DNA of 56,583 bases, from assembly GCA_023663025.1 (NCBI GenBank), contig JAMPIC010000014.1:1-56583 (forward strand), given 5' to 3'. A program made the position numbers and the translations under genes. This document shows positions 44,326 through 53,456 of this stretch, piece by piece (the first letter of the stretch is position 1; each line of letters begins with the position of its first letter). Under the pieces are notes generated by a model. It was not told where the DNA came from, did no database searches, and worked only from the letters and a program-made list of their open reading frames with translations. This stretch comes from Prevotella sp. Its GTDB lineage: Bacteria > Bacillota > Clostridia > Oscillospirales > Ruminococcaceae.

Positions 44326-45528
44326 TTAATCCACAAGCTTCGGATCGAAGCTCTCTTTCCAAGGAAGTCCCCACTTATTGAGAGCCTCCATAAACGGATC
44401 GGGATCGAATTCCTCGATGTTCCATACTCCCGCTTTTTTCCAATTACCCGTGAGTATCATCATTGCTCCTATCATAGCGGGCACGCCCGTTGTATATGAC
44501 ACAGCCTGAGAACCCACTTCCCTGTAGCATTCCTCGTGGTCGCAGACGTTGTAAACATAGTACCTGACGGGCTTGCCGTCCTTAACGCCCTGCATTATGC
44601 AACCGATGTTGGTTTTGCCCTTTGTGCGCGGACCCAGCGAGGCGGGATCGGGCAGCACCGCTTTCAGGAACTGGAGCGGAACTATCTTCTTCCCCTCGAA
44701 GTCGATAGGCTCGATGGAGGTCATACCCACGTTTTCAAGGCATTTCAAATGCGTAAGGTAGCTTTGACCGAAGGTCATGAAAAAGCGTATGCGCTTGATT
44801 CCCTTTATGTTCAGAGCCAGCGATTCCAGTTCCTCGTGGTGGAGCAGGTACATATCCTTTTCGCCTATTTCGGGGAAATCGTACACGCGCTTTATCTCCA
44901 TAGGTTCGGTTTCCACCCAATTGCCGTCCTCGATATAGCTGCCCTTTGCGGACACCTCGCGGATATTGATCTCGGGATTGAAATTGGTTGCGAACGGATA
45001 GCCGTGGTCGCCCGCGTTGCAGTCAAGAATGTCGATATAGTTTATCTCGTCGAAGTAGTGCTTTTGCGCGTAGGCGCAGAAAACCCCCGTAACGCCCGGG
45101 TCGAAGCCGCTGCCGAGGAGCGCGGTAAGTCCCGCTTTCTCGAATTTCTCACGGTACGCCCACTGCCATTTGTACTCAAATTTGGCGGTGTCCTTGGGTT
45201 CGTAGTTTGCGGTATCCATGTAGTGTACGCCGCATTCGAGACACGCGTCCATAACGGTCAGATCCTGATAGGGCAGAGCAACGTTTATGCATATTTCGGG
45301 CTTGAAATCCCTCATAAGAGCGGTAAGTTCGCTCACGCTGTCCGCGTCTACTTTTGCTGTGGAAATTTTTGTCTTTGTGCCGCCCCGAAGCTTTTCCGCC
45401 AGAGCGTCGCATTTTGATTTTGTGCGGGAGGCTATCATAATCTCCTCAAAGACCTCCGAGTTCTGACAGCACTTGTGTATAACCACGGAGGCGACGCCGC
45501 CGCAGCCTATTATCAAAGCCTTTCCCAT
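44326..45528 (-). CDS. Saccharopine dehydrogenase-family protein, carboxy(nor)spermidine dehydrogenase-like
   Basis: The 400-residue product has an N-terminal Rossmann fold (GKALIIGCGGVASVV) and the C-terminal part typical of carboxynorspermidine dehydrogenase: GSGFDPGVTGVFCAYA, DCNAGDHGYPFATNFNPEIN and HHEELESLALNIKGIKRIRF. It would couple aspartate semialdehyde and putrescine or diaminopropane to make carboxy-polyamines with NADPH. AGAAAGGA favours the ATG at 45528; the longer upstream reading lacks one. The decarboxylase partner that usually lies nearby is not in this window. Confidence 0.88.
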   Translation of the reverse strand: MGKALIIGCGGVASVVIHKCCQNSEVFEEIMIASRTKSKCDALAEKLRGGTKTKISTAKVDADSVSELTALMRDFKPEICINVALPYQDLTVMDACLECGVHYMDTANYEPKDTAKFEYKWQWAYREKFEKAGLTALLGSGFDPGVTGVFCAYAQKHYFDEINYIDILDCNAGDHGYPFATNFNPEINIREVSAKGSYIEDGNWVETEPMEIKRVYDFPEIGEKDMYLLHHEELESLALNIKGIKRIRFFMTFGQSYLTHLKCLENVGMTSIEPIDFEGKKIVPLQFLKAVLPDPASLGPRTKGKTNIGCIMQGVKDGKPVRYYVYNVCDHEECYREVGSQAVSYTTGVPAMIGAMMILTGNWKKAGVWNIEEFDPDPFMEALNKWGLPWKESFDPKLVD

Positions 45529-45576
45529 TTGAACTATCCTTTCTTGATGAAAAGTTGAACGTATGTCCACCGTATC

Positions 45577-45605
45577 AGTATAGCACATTTTTCCCGTCAT
45601 TGCAA
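45577..45605 (-). promoter_or_regulatory. Promoter of the carboxyspermidine-type dehydrogenase gene
   Basis: On the minus strand TTGCAA (45600-45605) and TATACT (45577-45582) with a 17-base spacer. Confidence 0.75.
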
Positions 45606-45792
45606 GAAGTCCGCGGACAAATTTACATTTAATTCAACAAGAGACGAACCGTTTGCGCGGCTTTGGCACGTCATAAAGATGTGCGGGAAACCTTTTTGTT
45701 TAATATTACCAAATTTGCCTCCGCATATTTGAAATAAAATACAGTTAAATTGTTAAAAATGCATTAAATTTGAATTGAATGCCAAACAGCTA

Positions 45793-45821
45793 TTGTAATT
45801 TTTGAGAAAATGATGTATAAT
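45793..45821 (+). promoter_or_regulatory. Promoter of the FapA-kinase cluster
   Basis: TTGTAA (45793-45798) and TATAAT (45816-45821) with a 17-base spacer, about 85 bases before the ATG. Confidence 0.7.
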
Positions 45822-45908
45822 GTATATGTAAAAATGTGCCCGGGTATTTAATCCGAACGCCGCATTTATGTAAGCAATGTAAGGAACAAAGAAACGGAGG
45901 GCGATGCT

Positions 45909-47306
45909 ATGCCTGAAATCAATATGCCGAAACTTCCGGTTGACAGCCAGGTTTCCGTTGCGATAATACCTAACGGAACCGAAGCTTATGTTACTGTGAC
46001 CCCTCCCGTAAACGGAGGCGCGGAAGTCACCGCCGGTATGATAATGCGCAAGCTTGACGAATCAAACGTTACATATGGTATAAATGAGGACGCTGTTAAG
46101 AGGATCGCTGACAATAAGCTTTACGGCGACCGTACTCTCATCGCAACCGCCAAGCAGCCGATAAACGGCGTTGACGGTACGATCACCTACCGTTACGCCA
46201 AGAAAGTGGAGATAGCTCCGGTTGAGGACGAACACGGCTTCGTGGACTATAAAAATCTGGGTCTGGTGAGAACCGTTCATAAGGGCGATATCATTGCGGA
46301 TATCACTCACCCCACGGAGGGCGAACCGGGCATGGACGTGCGCGGAAAGGTGCTCAGGCAGATAATCGGCAAAAAAGCTTCCTACTCGATAGGCACAAAT
46401 ACAGAGCTTACCGAGGACGGAACTCAGATACTGGCTTCCATTGACGGAAACATCAATTTCAAGAACAACGCTTTCTCCATCGACAACGTGGTGACCATCG
46501 CCGGAGATGTGGACGCTTCCGTGGGAAACATCAGCTTCGTGGGCGACGTTGTGGTCAAGGGCGAAGTCATGGAGGGCTTTAAGATATCCTCCAATGCAAA
46601 CATAATCGTCGCGGGAAACGTAAACGGAGCTTCCCTCGAAGCCGACGGCGACGTCATCATCAAAAAGGGATGCATAAATTCCAAGGTGGTCGCCCACGGC
46701 TCGGTGACGATAAACTTCTGCGAACGCTCCGATATCAGGTGCGACGGTACGCTCACTTCCTCCAATTTCGTTATATGCGACGTTTACTGCGGCGAGCTCA
46801 GCGTGAAAGGCAACACGGGCGGTCTTATGGGCGGCAAGTACACCAGTCTCAGCAGCACTGAAGTCCCCAATATAGGCACGAAAAATTACACCCCCACAAT
46901 GCTGACCATCGGCGACAACGCCCTGTTGGCGGAGGAAAGGAACTCCCTGCTGAACGAAATCGAAAAGAACCAGAAAACCGTCAGCGATGTGACGCTGATA
47001 ATAAATTTCCTCAACGAAAAGAAAAAAGAACTGCGCAGCCTGCCCGAGGACAAGGAAAAAATACTCGGCAACGCCTGCCGTCAGAAAATACTCCTCGGAG
47101 TGGAGATAAACAATCTGAAAAAACGGGTGGACGAAATAAACATAACCCTCGCCAGCAGACAGTACCTTACAGTGAGCTGCCGCGGTTATATATACCCGGG
47201 CGTTAAGATAATCATCAACGACGCCGTGTTCAAGGCGGACACGGAGTACGTCCGCACCAAGATAAGACTTGAAGAGGACGGCGCCATCTGCGCCGCTCCG
47301 ATGTAA
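45909..47306 (+). CDS. FapA family protein (DUF342)
   Basis: The 465-residue product matches the FapA/DUF342 family: an N-terminal alpha-beta region with YRYAKKVEIAPVEDEHGFVDY, a KGDIIADITHPTEGEPGMDV motif, then a right-handed beta-helix (residues ~175-310; DGNINFKNNAFSIDNVVTIA, NIIVAGNVNGASLEADGDVI) and a coiled coil (~340-420). FapA proteins act at the cell pole or on stator/flagellar assembly in some bacteria; no flagellar gene is here. CGGAGGG precedes the ATG. The REC-HD-GYP and hybrid kinase genes follow, pointing to a signalling role. Confidence 0.88.
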   Translation: MPEINMPKLPVDSQVSVAIIPNGTEAYVTVTPPVNGGAEVTAGMIMRKLDESNVTYGINEDAVKRIADNKLYGDRTLIATAKQPINGVDGTITYRYAKKVEIAPVEDEHGFVDYKNLGLVRTVHKGDIIADITHPTEGEPGMDVRGKVLRQIIGKKASYSIGTNTELTEDGTQILASIDGNINFKNNAFSIDNVVTIAGDVDASVGNISFVGDVVVKGEVMEGFKISSNANIIVAGNVNGASLEADGDVIIKKGCINSKVVAHGSVTINFCERSDIRCDGTLTSSNFVICDVYCGELSVKGNTGGLMGGKYTSLSSTEVPNIGTKNYTPTMLTIGDNALLAEERNSLLNEIEKNQKTVSDVTLIINFLNEKKKELRSLPEDKEKILGNACRQKILLGVEINNLKKRVDEINITLASRQYLTVSCRGYIYPGVKIIINDAVFKADTEYVRTKIRLEEDGAICAAPM

Positions 47307-47334
47307 TTGAAAGGATGAAAGGATACCGACAGAT

Positions 47335-48480
47335 ATGTCCGATGCAGTAAAAAAACATATTCTTGTGGTGGACGACGTTCCCGCAAATCTTAAATACGCC
47401 GAACAGCTCCTGGGGGACAGGTATCGGCTGACGCTGGCAATTTCCGGAGCGCAGGCTCTGAAATTCCTTACAAAAGCCGAACCGGATCTGATACTATTGG
47501 ATATAAATATGCCGGAAATGGACGGCTGTACGGTTCTGACTCACCTTAAAGGCAGTCCCGCTACGGAAAAGATACCGGTGATAATCCTTACGTCGGACGC
47601 CGATTCCGCTATGGAAATGAAGTGCCTTACGCTGGGCGCGGTGGATTTCATAAGAAAGCCTTTCGTGACGGAAATAATGCTCAGCCGCATAGAGACCCAG
47701 ATCGAGCTTAACGAATACCGCCATAAGCTGGAATATATGGTGGACGAGAAAACAGCCGTGATAGAACGGCTTCAGGACGTTATGTCCACCTGCTTCGCGG
47801 AGCTTGTGGAGTCCCGCGACGGTACCACGGGAGGACATATCAAAAATACCACAAGGTATTTTTCCGTTTTCGTGGAGGAGCTTGCAAAGCACGACAAATA
47901 CAAGGATATCCTTACCCCGCGCTACATACGCAGCCTGGTGAGAGCCGCCCCTCTGCACGATATCGGAAAGATAGGCATAAGCGACAGCGTGCTGAGAAAA
48001 GAATCCTCCCTCGACAAGGAGGAATTCGAGCACATGAAAACTCACGCCAGAATAGGCGGCGATACGTTCCAAAACATCTTCAGCTCGGTGGAGGGCGTGT
48101 ACCATCACTCCCAGATGGGCGCAGACGCCATCGGAAGAATATGCGACACCATGGATATAACCGAAAACGCGGATACGGCTTTCCTCCACGTTGCAAGGGA
48201 CATGGCTATGTACCACCACGAAAGATGGAACGGCACCGGCTATCCCACGGGCATAAGCGGAGAGGATATCCCGCTGTGCGCAAGAATACTTTCGATAGCG
48301 GACGTTTACGACGCGCTCACGTCGAAACGCTCCTATAAAGACGCTTACAGCCATGAAAAGGCGATGGAAATTATAATCAAAGACAGGGAAGTGTTCTTCG
48401 ACCCCGAGCTGACGGATATTTTCGTCAGCATCAGCGATAAGATAGAGGAATGCTTACTGACAAAAGAACAGACCGTCTGA
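47335..48480 (+). CDS. Response regulator with HD-GYP domain
   Basis: The 381-residue product is REC (residues ~5-125; LVVDDVPANLKY, phospho-acceptor Asp56 in LLDINMPEMDG, LTSDAD, RKPF) plus an HD-GYP domain that hydrolyses cyclic di-GMP. The HD pair is His208-Asp209 in APLHDIGKIG; the GYP is GTGYPTG. Other metal ligands (HHERW, AMYHHE) look intact. It follows the FapA gene by 28 bases and precedes the hybrid kinase by 91. A kinase-to-HD-GYP phosphorelay through the HPt domain next door is likely. Confidence 0.94.
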   Translation: MSDAVKKHILVVDDVPANLKYAEQLLGDRYRLTLAISGAQALKFLTKAEPDLILLDINMPEMDGCTVLTHLKGSPATEKIPVIILTSDADSAMEMKCLTLGAVDFIRKPFVTEIMLSRIETQIELNEYRHKLEYMVDEKTAVIERLQDVMSTCFAELVESRDGTTGGHIKNTTRYFSVFVEELAKHDKYKDILTPRYIRSLVRAAPLHDIGKIGISDSVLRKESSLDKEEFEHMKTHARIGGDTFQNIFSSVEGVYHHSQMGADAIGRICDTMDITENADTAFLHVARDMAMYHHERWNGTGYPTGISGEDIPLCARILSIADVYDALTSKRSYKDAYSHEKAMEIIIKDREVFFDPELTDIFVSISDKIEECLLTKEQTV

Positions 48481-48571
48481 TCCCGTCGGACGGACTTTCT
48501 TTACCGCCGCAAAAGGCGGAATTCAGGGACAGGGAGGCGGACAGACCGTCGGACGGCGGTTCTGCATTCGT

Positions 48572-51439
48572 ATGGCAAAGAATATTCTTCTTACTGTGCA
48601 GATAGCCTGCGCGGCGATGATGTTCGTATATATAGTTTATATAGTATCGTCGAAAAAATCCGGCGCGTATTCCGTACTTACCGCGGCGCTTGCTTCCGCG
48701 TTCCTGAACTGCTTTTCCTACACAATGCTGCTGTTTGCGAAAAGCTCCGAGGAGGCTATCGCCATAAAGCCTTTCGACATAATGGGTTCGGCGCTGGCTA
48801 TGTATCTGCTGTACTGGTTCGCCTGCGAAAACCGCAGGATAAAAATGCCGCGGGCGGTAAGCGTATTGCTGCTGACAGCGGATCTGTTCGGCATATTCGC
48901 CGTCGCGACCGACAGAGCGTTCCATCTGTATTTCAACAGCGTGGAGGTTGTGCAACAGGACGGAGTAACGACCGCTAACGTGGACTATAACATCGGTTTT
49001 TACGCGCTTTTGGTTTCCATGTCGCTTAAAACGATCATCATAGCGGCGGCGGCTTTTGTAAAGCGCGGAGACGGTAACGGTTCTTCGAGAGTAAGAATGT
49101 CTTTCCTCACTGTGCTTCTGCCCACTGCGGCGATGGTTCTGTACTATTTCCGCGTTTTCGGCGACTTCAATCCCTCGTCGCTCTCTATGTGCGTATGCTG
49201 CGCGGCAGTCACCTCGGCGGCGTACCGCGGCGGTAAGTACGATATGGTAAAAACCGCCCGCGATATCGTTATCGAAAATATGAACGACGCGCTTATCGTT
49301 ACCGACAACAAACTGAACATTGTTGACTCCAATCCTGCGGCAAGACATATTTTCCCCGCGCTTTCGGACAGCAGCAGGAAAAAGACCGCCGAGTTCGCCC
49401 TGAACCTTATCTCCGCCTCCGACAGCGAGGGCAACTCCGAATTTGAGCTGAACGGAAAATACTACGAAAAGCATATAACCCGTCTCACCGACGGCGACGA
49501 CAATCCGGACGGTTATTCCGTCCTCGTAATAGACGTTACCGATACGAAAAAGCACATCGACGAGCTTATAGACATGAGCCGCAGAGCGGATATGGCAAAC
49601 ACTGCCAAAAGCGATTTTCTTGCGAATATGTCCCATGAGATACGTACGCCCATGAACGCTATCACCGGCTTTGCGGAGCTGTGCCTGAAAGAGAAGAACT
49701 ACTGCTATGCCGCCGATATCAAGACGGCGGCGAAAAACCTTATTTCCATCATCAACGATATTCTTGACATATCCAAAATCGAGGCGGGAAAGCTGGAGCT
49801 TGTTCCGTCGGTGTATGATACGGCGGATATGCTCAACGACGTTATAAGCATAATCTACGTTCAGCTTGACAAAAAGAAAGAGCTGGATTTCAAGATCGAC
49901 GTGGACAGACATATCCCGCGGAAAATGTACGGCGACGAGGTCAGACTCAAGCAGATACTTATAAATCTATTGGGAAACGCCGTGAAATTTACCTCCGAGG
50001 GTTGGATAAGCCTTTCGGTAAAAGAGCTGAGCCGCGTCGGGGACAGCGTTTCACTGATGTTCAAGGTCGCGGATTCCGGCATGGGCATAAAGAAAGAGGA
50101 TATCCCAAGACTGTTTGAGAATTTTCAGCAGGTGGACACCCGCAAAAACCGCATGATAGAGGGCTCGGGACTGGGACTTCCCATTTCCAAAACGCTGGCG
50201 GAAAAAATGGACGGCAATATCACGGTTGAGAGCGAATACGGCAAAGGTTCGGTATTTACCGTGGTGCTTGTGCAGAAGATATCCGACCCGTCGCCTATCC
50301 CCAAAGCGGCGGCAAGAAATTCCGCTCCCGATGAGAAAAAGCTCACGGTCTACGCGCCGGAAGCTCACGTTCTGGTGGTGGACGACAACAAGGTCAACCT
50401 TAACGTTACGGCGCGTCTGCTGACGACCTACGGCATAAAAGCCGATCTTGCCGACAGCGGCGCAAGGGCGATCGAGATGATAAATTCCGCGTACTACGAT
50501 CTGGTGTTCATGGATCATATGATGCCCGAACTGGACGGCGTGGATACCACTAAAATGATCCGCTCACGCGGGGACGCTTACAGCAAGGAGCTTCCGATAA
50601 TCGCGCTTACCGCAAACGCTGTCAGCGGAGCTAAGGAAATGTTTCTCGAATCGGGTTTCAACGACTTTATTTCCAAACCGATACAAATTTCACTTCTTGA
50701 AAAGATACTGGAAACGTGGCTGCCCGATCAGATGCTGACCTATGTTGAGGCTGACGGGAAAAAAGCGGCGGAAACCCACGATATTTTCGGCGACGGTTCG
50801 GAATTCGGAGAGGAAATTTCTTCCACGGAAAACACGGAACCCGAGGACGATATCGTTATCCCCAATGTGGACGTGAGAGCGGGACTTACCTTATGCGGAG
50901 GAAACGTCGACGCGTATCTGGCAATACTTAAAACCTTTATGGAAACCGCCGACGAAAGCATACTGCGCATAGAAACATACGCTCAGAGCAGAGACTACAA
51001 GAACTACACCACGGAAGTTCACGGACTGAAAAGTTCCTCGCTTGCAATAGGCGCGGCGGGTCTTTCCGAGATGGCAAAGGCTCTCGAACAGGCGGGAAAA
51101 TCCGAGGACTACAAGCGGATAGCCGAGGATACGCCCGCGCTGATAGCGCGTTTCTCGGAGATCGCGTCAAATATCAAGCCTCTTGTGGAAACCGATGAGA
51201 CCGACAGTGCAAGCAAGCTTCCCATCGGCGCGGACGATCTGAGAGCCGCCCTTGAAGATACGCTCAGCGCGTTAGACGATTTGGATTCCCATACTGCCGC
51301 GAACATACTCAACAGCCTCGCCGACCGCTTCTACAGCGCGGAAGTGAGCAGGGAAACGGAAGCCGCCCGGAGATATACCGACAATTTTGCCTATGAAAAG
51401 GCGGAGGAAACGGTGCGGCATATTCTGGAAATTATTTAA
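48572..51439 (+). CDS. 7TM hybrid sensor histidine kinase with REC and HPt domains
   Basis: The 955-residue product has seven predicted membrane helices (residues ~1-230), a PAS-like region (~235-330), then HisKA with His355 in MSHEIRTPMNA and an ATPase domain (LLGNAVKF, DSGMGIKKED, GSGLGLPISK). A REC domain has Asp648 in LVFMDHMMPELDG, and the C-terminal HPt has His817 in VHGLKSSS. The N-terminus matches the HisKA_7TM-type sensors. It can run a full phosphorelay, with the upstream REC-HD-GYP protein as a plausible output. GGGAGG sits ~35 bases upstream, with no ideal ribosome site. Confidence 0.92.
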   Translation: MAKNILLTVQIACAAMMFVYIVYIVSSKKSGAYSVLTAALASAFLNCFSYTMLLFAKSSEEAIAIKPFDIMGSALAMYLLYWFACENRRIKMPRAVSVLLLTADLFGIFAVATDRAFHLYFNSVEVVQQDGVTTANVDYNIGFYALLVSMSLKTIIIAAAAFVKRGDGNGSSRVRMSFLTVLLPTAAMVLYYFRVFGDFNPSSLSMCVCCAAVTSAAYRGGKYDMVKTARDIVIENMNDALIVTDNKLNIVDSNPAARHIFPALSDSSRKKTAEFALNLISASDSEGNSEFELNGKYYEKHITRLTDGDDNPDGYSVLVIDVTDTKKHIDELIDMSRRADMANTAKSDFLANMSHEIRTPMNAITGFAELCLKEKNYCYAADIKTAAKNLISIINDILDISKIEAGKLELVPSVYDTADMLNDVISIIYVQLDKKKELDFKIDVDRHIPRKMYGDEVRLKQILINLLGNAVKFTSEGWISLSVKELSRVGDSVSLMFKVADSGMGIKKEDIPRLFENFQQVDTRKNRMIEGSGLGLPISKTLAEKMDGNITVESEYGKGSVFTVVLVQKISDPSPIPKAAARNSAPDEKKLTVYAPEAHVLVVDDNKVNLNVTARLLTTYGIKADLADSGARAIEMINSAYYDLVFMDHMMPELDGVDTTKMIRSRGDAYSKELPIIALTANAVSGAKEMFLESGFNDFISKPIQISLLEKILETWLPDQMLTYVEADGKKAAETHDIFGDGSEFGEEISSTENTEPEDDIVIPNVDVRAGLTLCGGNVDAYLAILKTFMETADESILRIETYAQSRDYKNYTTEVHGLKSSSLAIGAAGLSEMAKALEQAGKSEDYKRIAEDTPALIARFSEIASNIKPLVETDETDSASKLPIGADDLRAALEDTLSALDDLDSHTAANILNSLADRFYSAEVSRETEAARRYTDNFAYEKAEETVRHILEII

Positions 51440-51450
51440 GGAGCAAAAAA

Positions 51451-52116
51451 ATGCCGTTTTCAGCCCAATCTCTTGATTTTATTTTTGAGAACTATATGAA
51501 CGACAGCAAAGTCTGGTTCAACGCTCATAAAGAGGATTACCAAAAGCTGGTGATCGAACCGTTTGCCGAGGTAGTGAACGGTCTTGCGGGAACAATGGGG
51601 GAGATAGACGACGCCATAATCTGCAATCCGAAAAAAATATCCCGGCTGTACCGCGACGCGCGTTATGCGCGCGGAAAGTCCATATTCCGTGATTATGTCT
51701 GGTATACCTTTGCACGTCCGCGTGAAGAGGGTGCGCCGGTTTTGGGATTTTATTTCAGCATTTCCCCGGACGGCTTTGATTACGGCTGCGGATTTTACAG
51801 TGCACCGCCTTACGTTATCGAAAACTACAGGAGGCTTATTCTCGAAAATAGCAAAAGCTTCAAAAAAGCGCTTGAAGCTTACAAAAGTCAGGTCGTCTTT
51901 ACGCTTTACGGAGATATTTACAAGCGTAACCGATACCCTGAGCAAAGCGAGGAAAAGCAGGATTGGCTTAACCGAAAGAACATCGGGGTATCCTGCGAAA
52001 GCAAGGATTTCAAGCTTCTGTTCAGCGACAGGCTGACAAAAAAGCTTGCCGCGGATTTCAGGTCGATCGCGCCGATATACTATTTTTTCCTTGAGGCAGC
52101 GAAAACGAAACCGTAA
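51451..52116 (+). CDS. DUF2461 family protein
   Basis: The 221-residue product matches DUF2461 (TIGR02453): the opener FSAQSLDFIFENYMNDSKVW, then SRLYRDARYARGKSIFRDYV and FYFSISPDGFDYGCGFYSAP. The family is widespread and of unknown function. AAGGAG precedes the ATG and the kinase stop lies 11 bases upstream, so it is cotranscribed. No link to signalling is evident. Confidence 0.88.
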   Translation: MPFSAQSLDFIFENYMNDSKVWFNAHKEDYQKLVIEPFAEVVNGLAGTMGEIDDAIICNPKKISRLYRDARYARGKSIFRDYVWYTFARPREEGAPVLGFYFSISPDGFDYGCGFYSAPPYVIENYRRLILENSKSFKKALEAYKSQVVFTLYGDIYKRNRYPEQSEEKQDWLNRKNIGVSCESKDFKLLFSDRLTKKLAADFRSIAPIYYFFLEAAKTKP

Positions 52117-52124
52117 TTTAAAAC

Positions 52125-52156
52125 AGCGGAATCGAACAAATTCGGTTCCGCTCGTT
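52125..52156 (+). terminator. Terminator after the kinase-DUF2461 operon
   Basis: AGCGGAATCGA (52125-52135) pairs with TCGGTTCCGCT (52142-52152), one wobble, then CGTTTTGT. Confidence 0.7.
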
Positions 52157-52204
52157 TTGTACTGTAAATTTATGGATATATCCGCGTTTCCTGCAAAACC
52201 AAAA

Positions 52205-52235
52205 GCGGAACTTACGGGTAAACCGTAAATTCCGC
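52205..52235 (-). terminator. Hairpin ending the zinc-ribbon transcript
   Basis: GCGGAACTTACGG (52205-52217) pairs with 52223-52235 with one mismatch. On the minus strand it is followed by TTTTGGTTTTG, so it suits termination of the minus-strand transcript from 52605. Confidence 0.7.
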
Positions 52236-52329
52236 TTAGACCGACATTCCGAAAAAAGAGCGGAAAGGAACGGCGCAAGCGCACATCCGCAGTCACACAC
52301 TCAGGAAAATCAGACGAGTTGACGAGAGA

Positions 52330-52605
52330 TTATACTTCTCTCATCCTTGCGAAACAGTCGCTGCAATAAACAGGACGATCCTCTCTCGGTTTGAAAGGAA
52401 CTCTCGCTGCGCCGCCGCATGACGCGCAGGTCGCTTCAAACATTTCCCTTTCAGCCTTGGCGCTGTTTTTTCTCGCGTCGCGGCAGCTCTTGCATCTCTG
52501 AGGCTCGTTTACAAAGCCTTTTTCAGCATAGAATTCCTGCTCGCCGGCTGTAAAGGTGAATTCGTTTCCGCATTCCTTGCAAACCAGTGTTTTGTCTTCG
52601 TACAT
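52330..52605 (-). CDS. Zinc-ribbon protein
   Basis: The 91-residue product has two treble-clef or ribbon modules with four CxxC pairs: CKEC, CKSC, CASC, CSDC. Between them lie FTFTAGEQEFYAEKGF and NEPQRC, matching small probable-zinc-ribbon domains with the pattern CxxC-x20-CxxC found across Clostridia. It is preceded by GAGGGAAAG and a tRNA-like relic. Function unknown; it could bind nucleic acid. Confidence 0.85.
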   Translation of the reverse strand: MYEDKTLVCKECGNEFTFTAGEQEFYAEKGFVNEPQRCKSCRDARKNSAKAEREMFEATCASCGGAARVPFKPREDRPVYCSDCFARMREV

Positions 52606-52629
52606 TTTGCTTTCCCTCGCTTAAAAAAA

Positions 52630-52702
52630 ATTAGACCCGAGAACGGACTTGAACCGCCACCTTTGCATAAAAAACAACGCTCTTGACTTAAGCTACCCGG
52701 CC
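52630..52702 (-). pseudogene. Degenerate tRNA-like sequence (Lys-like)
   Basis: On the minus strand the order acceptor, D-arm, anticodon arm, T-arm is readable. D-stem GCTT/GAGC pairs; the T-loop TTCAAGT sits in stem GGCGG/CCGTT. The anticodon loop reads TTTTTAT, giving TTT (Lys). But the D-loop lacks the two conserved Gly, the anticodon stem has mismatches, the variable loop is short, one acceptor pair is broken, and no CCA is encoded. A T-run follows. It may be a decayed tRNA or a tRNA-like RNA. Confidence 0.4.
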
Positions 52703-52707
52703 ATATA

Positions 52708-53331
52708 TCAAATGTCCGTATTGTCGGGGGAAAACAATACCCTGAGCTTTTTTCTCACCCGAAAAACAGCATTATTTACAGATTTAACGGGAATATCCAA
52801 TCTTTCGGAAATTTCCCTATAGGACAAACCTCCCAAATAAAGTTTGAAAACACTCCACTCATGTTTGGAAAGGAGAGCTTCTATCTCATCGTAAATGTCA
52901 AGCATTTTCTCCTTTTCAAACCATATATTTTCGGGGGACGAGCTATCCTCCGCATTTTCTCCGCGAACCTCCGAAAGACGTTCGCCCGCGTTTTTTTCCA
53001 GCCTTACAGCTGCGGATTTAATACCGTTTGTTACACACGCGTCCGCAAAAGACGAAAATTTTGCCCCTCTGCTCGGGTCGAAGGAATTAACCGCGTTCAG
53101 GAACGAAAGAAAACCCTCCTGAGCGAGATCTTCCGGTTCAGCGTAATCCCTCGCATAACCGTAAGCCCTTTTACGGACAAGCAGCAGATAACGCGAAATG
53201 AGCGTTGAAACAGCGCGTTTGCCGAGAGCGGGATCGATCCCGCTGCGTGAGATTTCAACGAGCTTGTTATCGTCAAGCGAACCGAGTTCAGAAAAACCCG
53301 ACCTGTTAAGTTCCGAACCTGCGCGGCTCAT
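52708..53331 (-). CDS. SigH-like RNA polymerase sigma factor
   Basis: The 207-residue product is a sigma-70 family factor of the sigma-H type that acts in stationary phase and early sporulation. Region 2 reads YAEPEDLAQEGFLSFLNAVN and SFDPSRGAKFSSFADACV; region 4 reads LSYREISERLDIPVKSVNNA, a helix-turn-helix. A long acidic linker joins them. The ATG at 53331 is preferred because GGTGGG sits just upstream, while the longer reading lacks a ribosome site. Promoter at 53427. Sporulation gene spoIIR lies in the same window. Confidence 0.85.
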   Translation of the reverse strand: MSRAGSELNRSGFSELGSLDDNKLVEISRSGIDPALGKRAVSTLISRYLLLVRKRAYGYARDYAEPEDLAQEGFLSFLNAVNSFDPSRGAKFSSFADACVTNGIKSAAVRLEKNAGERLSEVRGENAEDSSSPENIWFEKEKMLDIYDEIEALLSKHEWSVFKLYLGGLSYREISERLDIPVKSVNNAVFRVRKKLRVLFSPDNTDI

Positions 53332-53426
53332 TGACTTCCCACCAATCTGAACTAAAGGGCGCAAACGCGGAGACATAAGCGTTTACTGTTTGCGGACAGC
53401 GGCTCCCGCTGTATGGTTATGTTCAT

Positions 53427-53456
53427 ATTTTACCATTTTCTCATATCCCTTGTCAA
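53427..53456 (-). promoter_or_regulatory. Promoter of the SigH-like gene
   Basis: On the minus strand TTGACA (53451-53456) and TAAAAT (53427-53432) with an 18-base spacer. Confidence 0.7.

Larger units (their letters stand above)
45529..45908. other. Divergent promoter region between dehydrogenase and FapA genes
   Basis: It contains promoters on both strands (45577 minus, 45793 plus). The middle is AT-rich with no gene seen. Confidence 0.55.

Noticed and set aside
48431..49912. 493-codon minus-strand frame opposite the hybrid kinase
   Set aside because: Antisense shadow; the plus strand carries intact membrane and kinase domains.
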